A DNA stretch of 64,000 bases from Rhizobium sp. Root1212 (GTDB lineage: Bacteria; Pseudomonadota; Alphaproteobacteria; Rhizobiales; Rhizobiaceae), in the NCBI RefSeq assembly GCF_001424985.1, contig NZ_LMDA01000012.1, positions 248,001 through 312,000 of the forward strand. The letters run 5' to 3'. Numbering within the stretch: the first letter of the stretch is position 1; every line of letters starts with the position of its first letter. This document shows, one piece after another, positions 1 through 7,909 of the stretch. The notes under the pieces were generated by a model. That model was not told where the DNA came from, searched no databases, and saw only the letters and a list, made by a program, of their open reading frames with translations. A program made the translations under genes and the position numbers.

Positions 1-2
1 TG

Positions 3-43
3 GCGCTTGCCGGCGAAGACGAAATCGTGATCGGCCAGCTCTG
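3..43 (+). CDS. C-terminal tail of an upstream gene (partial)
   Basis: Reading frame 3 stays open from the window edge for 13 codons (ALAGEDEIVIGQL) and ends at TGA. The following gene begins 70 bp later on the same strand and belongs to a sugar-acid oxidation pathway, so this is probably the preceding gene of that operon. The tail is too short to name the family. That it is coding is an inference from frame, position and composition. Confidence 0.45.
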
Positions 44-113
44 AAGCTGGCGGATCGTTTCCGGCGATGGCCGCGGTGGCGGCCACGCTCGAACTCAAGG
101 AGGGCATAGGCCC

Positions 114-1547
114 ATGACACTTCATCAGAACCTGATTGCCGGCGAATGGGTTGGCGGCGACGGCGTTGAAAATATCAACCCGTCGAACACGAACGAGGTG
201 GTCGGCCTCTACGCTCGCGCCTCGGCCGACGACGTCAAGATCGCCATCGCCGCCGCCAAGGCCGCATTCCCGGCCTGGTCGCGCTCGGGCATTCTGGAAC
301 GCCATGCGATCCTGAAGAAGACCTCCGACGAGATCATGGCCCGCAAGGAAGAACTTGGCCGGTTGCTCGCCCGCGAAGAGGGCAAGACCCTGCCGGAGGC
401 CATCGGCGAAGTTACCCGCGCCGGCCAGATCTTCGATTTCTTCGCCGGCGAAACCTTGCGTCTTTCCGGCGAGGTATTGCCTTCGGTGCGTCCGAACATC
501 GGCGTCGAGATCACCCGCGAGGCCGTCGGCGTCGTCGGCATTATCACGCCGTGGAACTTCCCGATCGCTATTCCGGCCTGGAAGATCGCGCCGGCGCTCT
601 GCTACGGCAACACTGTCGTCTTCAAGCCGGCGGAACTCGTTCCGGGCTGCGCCCATGCCATCGTCGATATCCTTCATCGCGCCGGTCTGCCGAAGGGCGT
701 GCTGAACCTCGTCATGGGCAAGGGCTCGGTCGTTGGTCAGGCGATGCTCGACAGTCCCGATCTCTCCGCCATCACCTTTACCGGCTCGACGGGCACGGGA
801 AAACGTGTCGCCGCCGCCTCGATCGAACATAACCGCAAGTTCCAGCTGGAAATGGGCGGCAAGAACCCGATGGTCGTTCTTGATGACGCCGACCTCACGG
901 TTGCCGTCGAAGCCGCCGCCAATTCCGGCTTCTTCTCGACCGGCCAGCGCTGTACCGCCTCCTCGCGCCTGATCGTTACCGAAGGCATCCACGATAAGTT
1001 CGTTGCGGCCCTCACCGAGAAGCTGAAGACCCTGGTGGTGGACGACGCGCTGAAGACCGGCACCCATATCGGCCCGGTCGTCGACGAGCGCCAACTGGCC
1101 ACCGACACCGACTATATCGAGATCGGCAAAAAGGAAGGCGCCAAGCTCGCCTTCGGCGGCGAGACGATCAGCCGCGAAAATCCGGGCTTCTATCTGCAGC
1201 CGACGCTGTTTACCGAAGCCACCAACCAGATGCGCATCAGCCGCGAGGAAATCTTCGGGCCGGTCGCTTCCGTCATCCGTGTCAAGGATTACGAGGAAGC
1301 ACTCAGCGTTGCCAACGACACGCCGTTCGGCCTGTCGGCGGGCATCGCCACGACCAGTCTCAAGCATGCGACGCATTTCAAGCGCAATTCCGAAGCCGGC
1401 ATGGTGATGGTCAACCTGCCGACGGCGGGCGTCGATTTCCACGTGCCGTTCGGCGGCCGTAAGGCATCGTCCTTCGGCTCGCGCGAGCAGGGCAAGTACG
1501 CTGCCGAATTCTTCACCACCGTCAAGACCGCGTACACGCTGGCATAA
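114..1547 (+). CDS. Aldehyde dehydrogenase, probable 2,5-dioxopentanoate (alpha-ketoglutarate semialdehyde) dehydrogenase
   Basis: A 477-residue NAD(P)-dependent aldehyde dehydrogenase of normal family length, cytoplasmic. Visible landmarks are the PWNFP segment (Asn148), the cofactor-binding TFTGSTGTGK near 221-230, the general base Glu246 in LEMGGKNP and the catalytic Cys280 in GQRCTAS. The ATG follows an AAGGAGGG ribosome site. The next gene, 53 bp downstream, is an L-arabinonate dehydratase, so the likely reaction is the last step of non-phosphorylated pentose oxidation: alpha-ketoglutarate semialdehyde to alpha-ketoglutarate. Family assignment is secure; the substrate is inferred from context, and other semialdehydes are possible. 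Confidence 0.9.
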   Translation: MTLHQNLIAGEWVGGDGVENINPSNTNEVVGLYARASADDVKIAIAAAKAAFPAWSRSGILERHAILKKTSDEIMARKEELGRLLAREEGKTLPEAIGEVTRAGQIFDFFAGETLRLSGEVLPSVRPNIGVEITREAVGVVGIITPWNFPIAIPAWKIAPALCYGNTVVFKPAELVPGCAHAIVDILHRAGLPKGVLNLVMGKGSVVGQAMLDSPDLSAITFTGSTGTGKRVAAASIEHNRKFQLEMGGKNPMVVLDDADLTVAVEAAANSGFFSTGQRCTASSRLIVTEGIHDKFVAALTEKLKTLVVDDALKTGTHIGPVVDERQLATDTDYIEIGKKEGAKLAFGGETISRENPGFYLQPTLFTEATNQMRISREEIFGPVASVIRVKDYEEALSVANDTPFGLSAGIATTSLKHATHFKRNSEAGMVMVNLPTAGVDFHVPFGGRKASSFGSREQGKYAAEFFTTVKTAYTLA

Positions 1548-1600
1548 CGCATTTTTCGCCGGATCGGCTCCGTCGGTCCGGCAAGTCAAAGGACAAGGCA

Positions 1601-3340
1601 ATGTTCAAGAAAGCACAATGGCCGCGGCAGCTGCGGTCGCAGCATTGGTACGGCGGCACCAGTCGCGACGTGATCTATCACCGGGGCTGGATGAAGAACC
1701 AGGGGTATCCGCACGACCTGTTCGACGGACGCCCGGTCATCGGCATCCTCAACACCTGGTCAGACATGACGCCGTGCAACGGCCATCTGCGCGAGCTTGC
1801 TGAAAAGGTGAAAGCCGGTATCTGGGAAGCCGGCGGCTTCCCGATGGAAGTGCCTGTTTTCTCGGCCTCCGAAAACACCTTCCGCCCGACCGCGATGATG
1901 TACCGCAACCTTGCGGCACTCGCGATCGAGGAAACCATCCGGGGCCAACCGATGGACGGTTGCGTACTGATGGTCGGTTGCGACAAGACCACGCCTTCGC
2001 TGATCATGGCGGCTGCCTCCGTCGACCTGCCGTCGATCGTCGTCACCGGCGGTCCAATGCTCAACGGCTATTTCCGTGGCGAACGCGTCGGCTCCGGCAC
2101 GCATCTGTGGAAGTTCTCCGAAATGGTGAAGGCCGGCGAGATGACGCAGGAAGAATTCCTCGAAGCGGAAGCTTCGATGAGCCGTTCCTCCGGCACCTGC
2201 AACACCATGGGCACCGCCTCGACCATGGCTTCCATGGCCGAAGCGCTCGGTATGGCGCTTTCCGGCAATGCCGCGATCCCCGGTGTCGATTCGCGCCGCA
2301 AGGTGATGGCGCAGCTCACCGGCCGCCGCATCGTGCAAATGGTCAAGGATGACCTGAAGCCCTCCGACATCATGACCAAGCAGGCCTTCGAAAACGCCAT
2401 CCGTACCAACGCGGCTATCGGCGGCTCGACCAATGCCGTCATCCACCTGCTCGCCATGGCCGGCCGTGTTGGCATCGACCTGACGCTGGACGACTGGGAC
2501 CGCTGCGGCCGCGACGTCCCGACCATCGTCAACCTGATGCCCTCGGGCAAATATCTGATGGAAGAGTTCTTCTATGCCGGCGGCCTGCCGGTGGTGCTGA
2601 AGCGGCTCGGCGAAGCCGGCCTGCTGCACAAGGACGCGCTCACCGTTTCCGGCGAAAGCGTCTGGGATGAAGTCAAGGACGTCGTCAACTGGAACGAGGA
2701 TGTCATCCTGCCGGCCGAGAAGGCGCTGACCCAGTCGGGCGGCATCGTCGTGGTTCGCGGCAACCTCGCGCCGAAGGGGGCGGTGCTGAAACCGTCTGCG
2801 GCGTCTCCGCATCTTCTGACACATCGTGGCCGCGCTGTCGTGTTCGAAGACATCGACGACTACAAGGCGAAGATCAACGACGACAATCTCGACATCGACG
2901 AGACATGCGTCATGGTTATGAAGAACTGTGGTCCGAAGGGCTATCCCGGCATGGCCGAAGTCGGCAACATGGGCCTTCCGCCCAAGGTGCTGAAGAAGGG
3001 CATCACCGACATGGTGCGCATCTCCGACGCCCGCATGTCCGGCACAGCTTACGGCACCGTCGTTCTCCACACCTCGCCGGAAGCTGCCGTCGGCGGGCCG
3101 CTGGCAGTCGTGAAGAATGGCGACATGATCGAACTCGACGTACCGAACCGCCGCCTGCACCTCGATATTTCCGAGGAAGAACTGGCGCGGCGTCTGGCCG
3201 AATGGCAGCCGCACCACGACCTGCCGACCTCCGGCTATGCCTGGCTGCACCAGCAGCACGTCCAGGGTGCCGACACCGGCGCCGACCTCGACTTCCTCAA
3301 GGGTTGTCGCGGCAGCGCGGTGGGCAAGGACAGCCACTGA
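1601..3340 (+). CDS. araD: L-arabinonate dehydratase (IlvD/Edd family)
   Basis: A 579-residue member of the IlvD/Edd dehydratases, which remove water from sugar acids using an iron-sulfur cluster and Mg2+. The length and the positions of Cys59 (MTPCNGH), Cys127 (MVGCDKT) and Cys200 (SSGTCNTMG), plus Ser480 in DARMSGTAYG, coincide with the [2Fe-2S] ligands and catalytic serine described for Rhizobium leguminosarum L-arabinonate dehydratase. It would convert L-arabinonate to 2-keto-3-deoxy-L-arabinonate, and the aldehyde dehydrogenase just upstream fits the same pathway. A start codon at 1601 follows an AAAGGA site. D-fuconate or D-xylonate may also be accepted, as is usual in the family. Confidence 0.92.
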   Translation: MFKKAQWPRQLRSQHWYGGTSRDVIYHRGWMKNQGYPHDLFDGRPVIGILNTWSDMTPCNGHLRELAEKVKAGIWEAGGFPMEVPVFSASENTFRPTAMMYRNLAALAIEETIRGQPMDGCVLMVGCDKTTPSLIMAAASVDLPSIVVTGGPMLNGYFRGERVGSGTHLWKFSEMVKAGEMTQEEFLEAEASMSRSSGTCNTMGTASTMASMAEALGMALSGNAAIPGVDSRRKVMAQLTGRRIVQMVKDDLKPSDIMTKQAFENAIRTNAAIGGSTNAVIHLLAMAGRVGIDLTLDDWDRCGRDVPTIVNLMPSGKYLMEEFFYAGGLPVVLKRLGEAGLLHKDALTVSGESVWDEVKDVVNWNEDVILPAEKALTQSGGIVVVRGNLAPKGAVLKPSAASPHLLTHRGRAVVFEDIDDYKAKINDDNLDIDETCVMVMKNCGPKGYPGMAEVGNMGLPPKVLKKGITDMVRISDARMSGTAYGTVVLHTSPEAAVGGPLAVVKNGDMIELDVPNRRLHLDISEEELARRLAEWQPHHDLPTSGYAWLHQQHVQGADTGADLDFLKGCRGSAVGKDSH

Positions 3341-3348
3341 CGGGTTGA

Positions 3349-3384
3349 ACAAAAGGCGGGGTGAAGACCTCGCCTTTTTTGTTT
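3349..3384 (+). terminator. Intrinsic terminator after araD
   Basis: AAAAGGCGGGGT and ACCTCGCCTTTT can pair around a GAAG loop (one G-U wobble), followed directly by TTTTTTGTTT. It sits 9 bp after the araD stop and ends the sugar-acid operon before the convergent transporter gene. Confidence 0.8.
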
Positions 3385-3431
3385 CTGGCCTGCTGGGAAC
3401 CGGGATCTGCAGCCGATCGATAGCCGCAAAA

Positions 3432-4310
3432 CTACAGACTGATCAGCGCCGTGCCGCACACGGCCATCGCCGCCCCAATCCACGCGGCTTTCGGAGGCGC
3501 GGTGCCGGTACGCGCCCAGACCATCGGCAGGATCATCACCGGCGTCATCGACGACAGGGTCGAGACGATGCCGACATTGCCGTGGGCAAGCGCCGCCATC
3601 AGCAGCGACATGCCGAGACCGGTGCCGAAGAAGGCGGAGCCGAGCGCCAGCAGCCGCACATCCCAGCTAACGAACGTCTTTTCGCGGAGTGCTGCGACCG
3701 GTAGCAGGGTTGCTACGAGAAATACGACGGCTGCAATGCCGGCGCGTACGGCCATGGCGGTGAAGGGCTCGACGCCCGCGGCCATGGCCGGGCGGGCGCA
3801 GAGGCTGCCGAGAGCCTGGCCGATGGCGGTGATGACGCCGAGCCCGATGCCGGCCCACGGGATCGTCGCTGCGGGTGTGTCGGTCTTTGCGGCCGGCATG
3901 CCGATGGCCAAAACAATGCCGGCGAGGACGAGGAGAACGCCGAGACCCTGCTTGGTATCAATGGCTTCGCCGAGCACGAGATAGCCGAGCAGCAGCGCGA
4001 ACGGCGAGGCGAGCGAGAAGAGCAGGGCGGTGGTGCGGGCGCCGGCGGTATAGATCGCGGCAAAATAGGTGGTTGTGGCGATCACGATGCCGAAGAGGCT
4101 GGAAGCCCCGAGATAACCGAGTTGCCAAGCTTCAAGCGTGCGCCAGCCACCGATCGCGACGGACGCAGCCGCCGTCATCAGGAACGAGGCGATCATCTGC
4201 CAGCGGGCGAGCCGGAAGACGTTGACGCGCCCCTTCACTTCGCCGACCAGCATGCCGCTGACCGCAATGCAGGTCGCGGCAGCAAGCGCGAGAATTTCGG
4301 ATAGATACAT
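3432..4310 (-). CDS. EamA/DMT-family transporter
   Basis: A 292-residue, very hydrophobic protein with about ten predicted membrane segments arranged as two similar halves, the usual layout of EamA (drug/metabolite transporter) exporters such as RhaT or YdcZ-like permeases. The inner membrane is the expected location. It starts with an ATG at 4310 and is convergent with araD. About 100 bp separate it from the end of the transglutaminase gene upstream, so it may be read from its own promoter or through from that cassette. The substrate cannot be deduced from the sequence. Confidence 0.85.
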   Translation of the reverse strand: MYLSEILALAAATCIAVSGMLVGEVKGRVNVFRLARWQMIASFLMTAAASVAIGGWRTLEAWQLGYLGASSLFGIVIATTTYFAAIYTAGARTTALLFSLASPFALLLGYLVLGEAIDTKQGLGVLLVLAGIVLAIGMPAAKTDTPAATIPWAGIGLGVITAIGQALGSLCARPAMAAGVEPFTAMAVRAGIAAVVFLVATLLPVAALREKTFVSWDVRLLALGSAFFGTGLGMSLLMAALAHGNVGIVSTLSSMTPVMILPMVWARTGTAPPKAAWIGAAMAVCGTALISL

Positions 4311-4409
4311 GGAAGGCCGGCCGAGCTGAACTTGAAGCCGTCATGCCACGAAGGCAGCCGCCATCCTAGCGAAACTTTGGCTTCGGCCGTACTTTCGGCC
4401 AGGAGGCCT

Positions 4410-5234
4410 TCAGCTCTGCGACTGGCTCTGGCTTTGCCCCTGGTTCTCGACCGTCACCGCCACCTTCAGTTGCTCATTGACCGAGCCATGCACGAGGCCG
4501 GCGATCGGGGCTGCATCCTTATAGTCGAGGCCGCAGGCGATGCGGACGTAGCGGTCGTCCGGGCACATCTTGTTGGCCACGTCGAAGCCGACCCAGCCGA
4601 GGCCGGCGAGGTGCACTTCCGCCCAGGCGTGGGTGGCTGCCTGTTCCGGCTGGTCTTCCATCATCAGGTAACCGGAGACATAACGCGCGGGCAGGCCGAG
4701 CGTGCGGGCGGCGGCGATCAGGATATGGGCGTGGTCCTGACAGACGCCGCTACCCTTTTGCAGTGCCTGTTCGGCAGTGGTTTCCGTGCCGGTCTCGCCG
4801 GGCCTGTACTCCACCCGCTCGTGGATTACGGCCATCAGCTGATGCATGCGGGCGAGATCGGTGTCGCCCTCGGTCGATTTCGCCATATTGCGGATCGGCT
4901 TGGTCTTTTTCGTCAAAGGCGTTTCGCGCAGGTAAAGCCAGAGCGGCGTATAACCCTGATGCGCGCCGTAGACGCCAGCCTTGTCTTCCGTCTCGACCTC
5001 GCCCGAGGCGACGATGCGGATGGCGCTTTGCTCGGCGTTGACGCTGACAAGCTGGACGCGGTTGCCGAAATGGTCGTCGTAGCCGACTTCCAGACGGGCG
5101 CCATCGACGCGGGTTTCCCAGGATAGAACGGTCTGGCCGGGCTGGCTGTAAGGGGTCAGCCGCAGGCGCTGCAGGGCGTAAGTGACCGGTTCGTCATAGC
5201 TGTATTCGGTGGTGTGGCTGATCTTCAGACGCAT
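4410..5234 (-). CDS. Transglutaminase-like cysteine peptidase family protein
   Basis: A 274-residue protein with an N-terminal bacterial transglutaminase beta region (MRLKISHTTEYSYDEPVTYA, residues 1-20) and a transglutaminase-like core in which the Cys of SGVCQDHAHI (about 162) and the His of ATHAWAEVHL (about 198) form the expected Cys-His-Asp triad with Asp at GFDVANK. It lies 18 bp after the alpha-E gene in a three-gene cassette with a circularly permuted ATP-grasp enzyme. This cassette is recurrent in proteobacteria and has been proposed from comparative genomics to make or modify a peptide; the product is unknown. The C-terminus ends in a short Gln/Ser repeat. Confidence 0.9.
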   Translation of the reverse strand: MRLKISHTTEYSYDEPVTYALQRLRLTPYSQPGQTVLSWETRVDGARLEVGYDDHFGNRVQLVSVNAEQSAIRIVASGEVETEDKAGVYGAHQGYTPLWLYLRETPLTKKTKPIRNMAKSTEGDTDLARMHQLMAVIHERVEYRPGETGTETTAEQALQKGSGVCQDHAHILIAAARTLGLPARYVSGYLMMEDQPEQAATHAWAEVHLAGLGWVGFDVANKMCPDDRYVRIACGLDYKDAAPIAGLVHGSVNEQLKVAVTVENQGQSQSQSQS

Positions 5235-5252
5235 GGAGCCCTCCTCCGAAAC

Positions 5253-6197
5253 CTAATAAAAACGATAGCCGTCGGAGATTTCCTGGCCCAGACGGTTGTT
5301 ATCGCTGATGAAATTCTCGATGTAATCGTGCAGGCCCTGGTCCATCACATCCTTGATCGAGTGATTGCGCAACGAGGCAAAGGTCTTTTCCGCCGTCTCG
5401 TGGGCCGCATGCCGCTCGCCATAATCGCGGGCGAGGTAGCCGAGATGATTGACGATTTCATCGTAGCAATAGGCGAGCGAGCGCGGCATGCGCCGGTTGA
5501 GGATGAGGAAATCGGCGATGTTGGCGGCTTTGTAGTCGGCGTCATAGACCCAGCCATAGGAGCGGTGGGCCGAGACCGAGCGCAGGATCGATTCCCACTG
5601 CACGTTGTCGATCGACGAGCCGACCTGGGAGACGGCCGGCAGCAGCACGTAATATTTGACGTCGAGGATGCGGGCGGTGTTGTCGGCACGCTCGAGGAAG
5701 GTGCCGATATAGCAGAAATTGAAGATCTCGTCGCGCAGCATGGTGCCGTGGAAGGCGCCGCGGATCAGCCCGGTGCGCTGCTTGATGGTGTCGATCACCT
5801 TCGGCAGTTCGGTGGCTTTCACCCGCCTCGCAAGGATCGCCTTCACGTCGAGATAACACTCGTTGACGGCTTCCCAGGTTTCACGGGTCAGCGCCGTGCG
5901 CACCATGCGGGCATTGCTGCGGCCGGCTTCGATGCAGGAGAGCACGCTCGAAGCATTGGCCTTGTCGCGCAGCAGGAAATCGATCGCGTCGGCGCTGGAA
6001 ATCTTCTTGTAGACCTGATCGTAGACCTCCCGCATGCCGGAGCTTTGCAGCACGCCGTCCCAGTCGTCTTCGCTCGCTTCGGTGCGAGTCAGCGACATGC
6101 GAAGGCCGGCATCGATGAGGCGTGCGGTGTTCTCGGCCCGCTCGATGTAGCGGAACATCCAGTAGAGGCCGTTTGCTGTTCTTCCAAGCATGCTCAT
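5253..6197 (-). CDS. Alpha-E domain-containing protein (DUF403)
   Basis: A 314-residue protein starting MSMLGRTANGLYWMFRYIER, the characteristic beginning of the helical alpha-E family. The family is predicted to be all alpha-helical with conserved Glu and Arg residues (for example RAENTARLID near 20-29 and RADNTARILDVKYY near 225). No enzymatic activity is established for it. Its ATG overlaps the TGA of the ATP-grasp gene by one base, so the two are translationally coupled, and the transglutaminase follows 18 bp later. An in-frame open stretch extends far upstream on this strand but is only a shadow of the ATP-grasp gene. Confidence 0.9.
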   Translation of the reverse strand: MSMLGRTANGLYWMFRYIERAENTARLIDAGLRMSLTRTEASEDDWDGVLQSSGMREVYDQVYKKISSADAIDFLLRDKANASSVLSCIEAGRSNARMVRTALTRETWEAVNECYLDVKAILARRVKATELPKVIDTIKQRTGLIRGAFHGTMLRDEIFNFCYIGTFLERADNTARILDVKYYVLLPAVSQVGSSIDNVQWESILRSVSAHRSYGWVYDADYKAANIADFLILNRRMPRSLAYCYDEIVNHLGYLARDYGERHAAHETAEKTFASLRNHSIKDVMDQGLHDYIENFISDNNRLGQEISDGYRFY

Positions 6198-7606
6198 CAG
6201 TCCTCCAGTACCCAGGTATCCTTGGTGCCGCCGCCCTGGCTGGAATTCACCACCAGGGAGCCGGCCTTCAGGGCCACGCGGGTCAAGCCGCCGGGAATGA
6301 TCTGCACCTTGTCGGACACGAGGACGTAGGGCCGAAGGTCGACGTGGCGGGGCGCGATGCCCTTGTTGACGAGGATCGGCACGGTGGAAAGCGACAGCGT
6401 CGGCTGGGCGATGTAGTTGGCGGGGCGCGCCTTCAGCTTTTCGGCGAAGGCGGTGCGCTCCTTCTTCGAGGCGGTCGGGCCGACCAGCATGCCGTAGCCG
6501 CCGGAGCCGTGGACCTCCTTGACGACGAGGTCGGCGAGGTTGTCGAGCACGTATTGCAGGCTGTCTGCTTCCGAACAGCGCCAGGTCGGCACGTTTTCGA
6601 GCAGCGCCTTTCGGCCGGTATAGAACTCGACGATCTCCGGCATGTAGGAGTAGATCGCCTTGTCGTCGCAGATGCCGGTGCCCGGCGCATTGGCGATGGT
6701 GATGTTTCCGGCGCGGTAGACATCCATGATGCCCGGAATGCCGAGGGCCGATTCCGGTTTGAAGGTGAGGGGATCGAGATAGTCGTCGTCGACGCGGCGG
6801 TAGAGCACGTCGATTGCCTCGTAGCCGCGGGTCGTGCGCATCTTCACCTTGCCGTCGATGACGCGCAGGTCCGAGCCCTCGACCAGTTCCACGCCCATCA
6901 TGTCCGCAAGGAAGGCGTGTTCGTAATAGGCGGAATTGTAGATGCCGGGGGTGAGCACGGCGATGCGCGGTTTGCCGTCGCAGCCGGGCGGCGCGACGGA
7001 GGCGAGGCTGTGGCGCAGCAGGTTCGGATAGTTCTCGACCGGTCGCACCCGGTTCTGATGGAAGAGTTCCGGGAACATCTGCATCATGGTTTCCCGGTTT
7101 TCCAGCATGTAGCTGACGCCGGAAGGCGTGCGGGCATTGTCTTCGAGAACGTAGAACTGATCTTCGCCGGTACGCACGATATCGGTTCCGACGATGTGGG
7201 TGTAGACGCCGCCCGGCGGACGGAAGCCGACCATCTGCGGCAGGAAGGCGTCGTTGCGCTCGATCAGCTCGCGCGGCAGGCGGCCGGCCTTGATGATCTC
7301 CTGCTTGTGGTAGATGTCGTCGAGGAAGGCGTTGAGGGCGATCACCCGCTGCTCGATGCCCTGGGCGAGGCGGCGCCATTCGCGGCCGGAGATGATGCGG
7401 GGAATGAGATCGAAGGGGATGAGCTTTTCGGAACTGTCGGCGTGGCCGTAGACGGCGAACGTGATGCCGGTTTTCCGGAATATGTTTTCGGCCTCTTTCG
7501 ATTTGGCGATCAGGCGGGCCCTGTCCTGGTTCGCATACCATTCATTGTAGGTCGTGTATGGCTGGCGCGGGCTATTGTCCGCATTCATCATTTCGTCAAA
7601 TGGCAA
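6197..7606 (-). CDS. Circularly permuted ATP-grasp protein (DUF404/DUF407)
   Basis: A 469-residue enzyme of the circularly permuted type-2 ATP-grasp family, expected to activate a carboxylate with ATP and join it to an amine. Recognisable stretches are ITFAVYGHADSSEKLIPFD near 48, PGIYNSAYYEHAFLAD near 225, EVHGSGGYGMLVGP near 365 and RHVDLRPYVLVSD near 424. The chosen start is TTG at 7606 because AGGGG lies nine bases upstream and the resulting PFDEM N-terminus resembles rhizobial relatives as I remember them; ATG codons at 7591 or 7588 are alternatives. First gene of the ATP-grasp / alpha-E / transglutaminase cassette. Confidence 0.9.
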   Translation of the reverse strand: MPFDEMMNADNSPRQPYTTYNEWYANQDRARLIAKSKEAENIFRKTGITFAVYGHADSSEKLIPFDLIPRIISGREWRRLAQGIEQRVIALNAFLDDIYHKQEIIKAGRLPRELIERNDAFLPQMVGFRPPGGVYTHIVGTDIVRTGEDQFYVLEDNARTPSGVSYMLENRETMMQMFPELFHQNRVRPVENYPNLLRHSLASVAPPGCDGKPRIAVLTPGIYNSAYYEHAFLADMMGVELVEGSDLRVIDGKVKMRTTRGYEAIDVLYRRVDDDYLDPLTFKPESALGIPGIMDVYRAGNITIANAPGTGICDDKAIYSYMPEIVEFYTGRKALLENVPTWRCSEADSLQYVLDNLADLVVKEVHGSGGYGMLVGPTASKKERTAFAEKLKARPANYIAQPTLSLSTVPILVNKGIAPRHVDLRPYVLVSDKVQIIPGGLTRVALKAGSLVVNSSQGGGTKDTWVLED

Positions 7607-7909
7607 CTCTTTGTTCCCCTTTTTTTGCCATTTGAGTACAACCTGAAAAGCAATGCAAGGCGCATACTTGGCAGCAGGTAAAAGAAATTTTCGGAGAGAT
7701 ATGCCGGTTTTTTAGGCTGGTGGAAGCGCGCCGCGCATTTCCATCACGGTTTTTGCGGTGCCGTCATTTGATAAAGCCGCATAATTGCCGATTTTATCGG
7801 CATCGCCACGGCGGTCTTTTCCGGGCGCGCCCGTTTTTTGAGCGGCTTTGCGGGCCAAAAAAACGGCGGGACAAAGCCCGCCGCCTTCAATTTTTGTCTT
7901 TGAAACCGA
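7607..7909. other. Intergenic region between the helicase and the ATP-grasp cassette
   Basis: About 300 bp without a convincing gene. It holds the promoter side of the ATP-grasp cassette, two small hairpins on the plus strand (GCCGATTTTATCGGC near 7790 and CGGGCGCGCCCG at 7822 followed by T6) and the helicase terminator. No tRNA-like structure and no small open frame with a ribosome site is apparent. Confidence 0.5.
7852..7884 (-). terminator. Intrinsic terminator of the DEAD-box helicase gene
   Basis: Read on the minus strand, GGCGGGCTTTGTCCCGCC forms a six-pair GC stem and is followed by GTTTTTTT. It lies about 25 bp after the helicase stop codon. Confidence 0.85.

Noticed and set aside
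1760-3352. Long open frame (530 codons) antisense to araD
   Set aside because: GC-rich coding DNA leaves open frames on the other strand. The translation is Arg/His/Asp-rich with no family resemblance, and araD matches its family over its whole length.
6122-7681. Open frame of 519 codons antisense to the ATP-grasp gene
   Set aside because: Low-complexity translation typical of an antisense shadow; the minus-strand gene has clear ATP-grasp motifs and coupling to alpha-E.
7816-7840. CGGGCGCGCCCG followed by T6 as a plus-strand terminator of a small RNA
   Set aside because: The stem is only four pairs once a loop is allowed, and there is no plus-strand gene or recognisable promoter upstream. 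Kept only as a remark.
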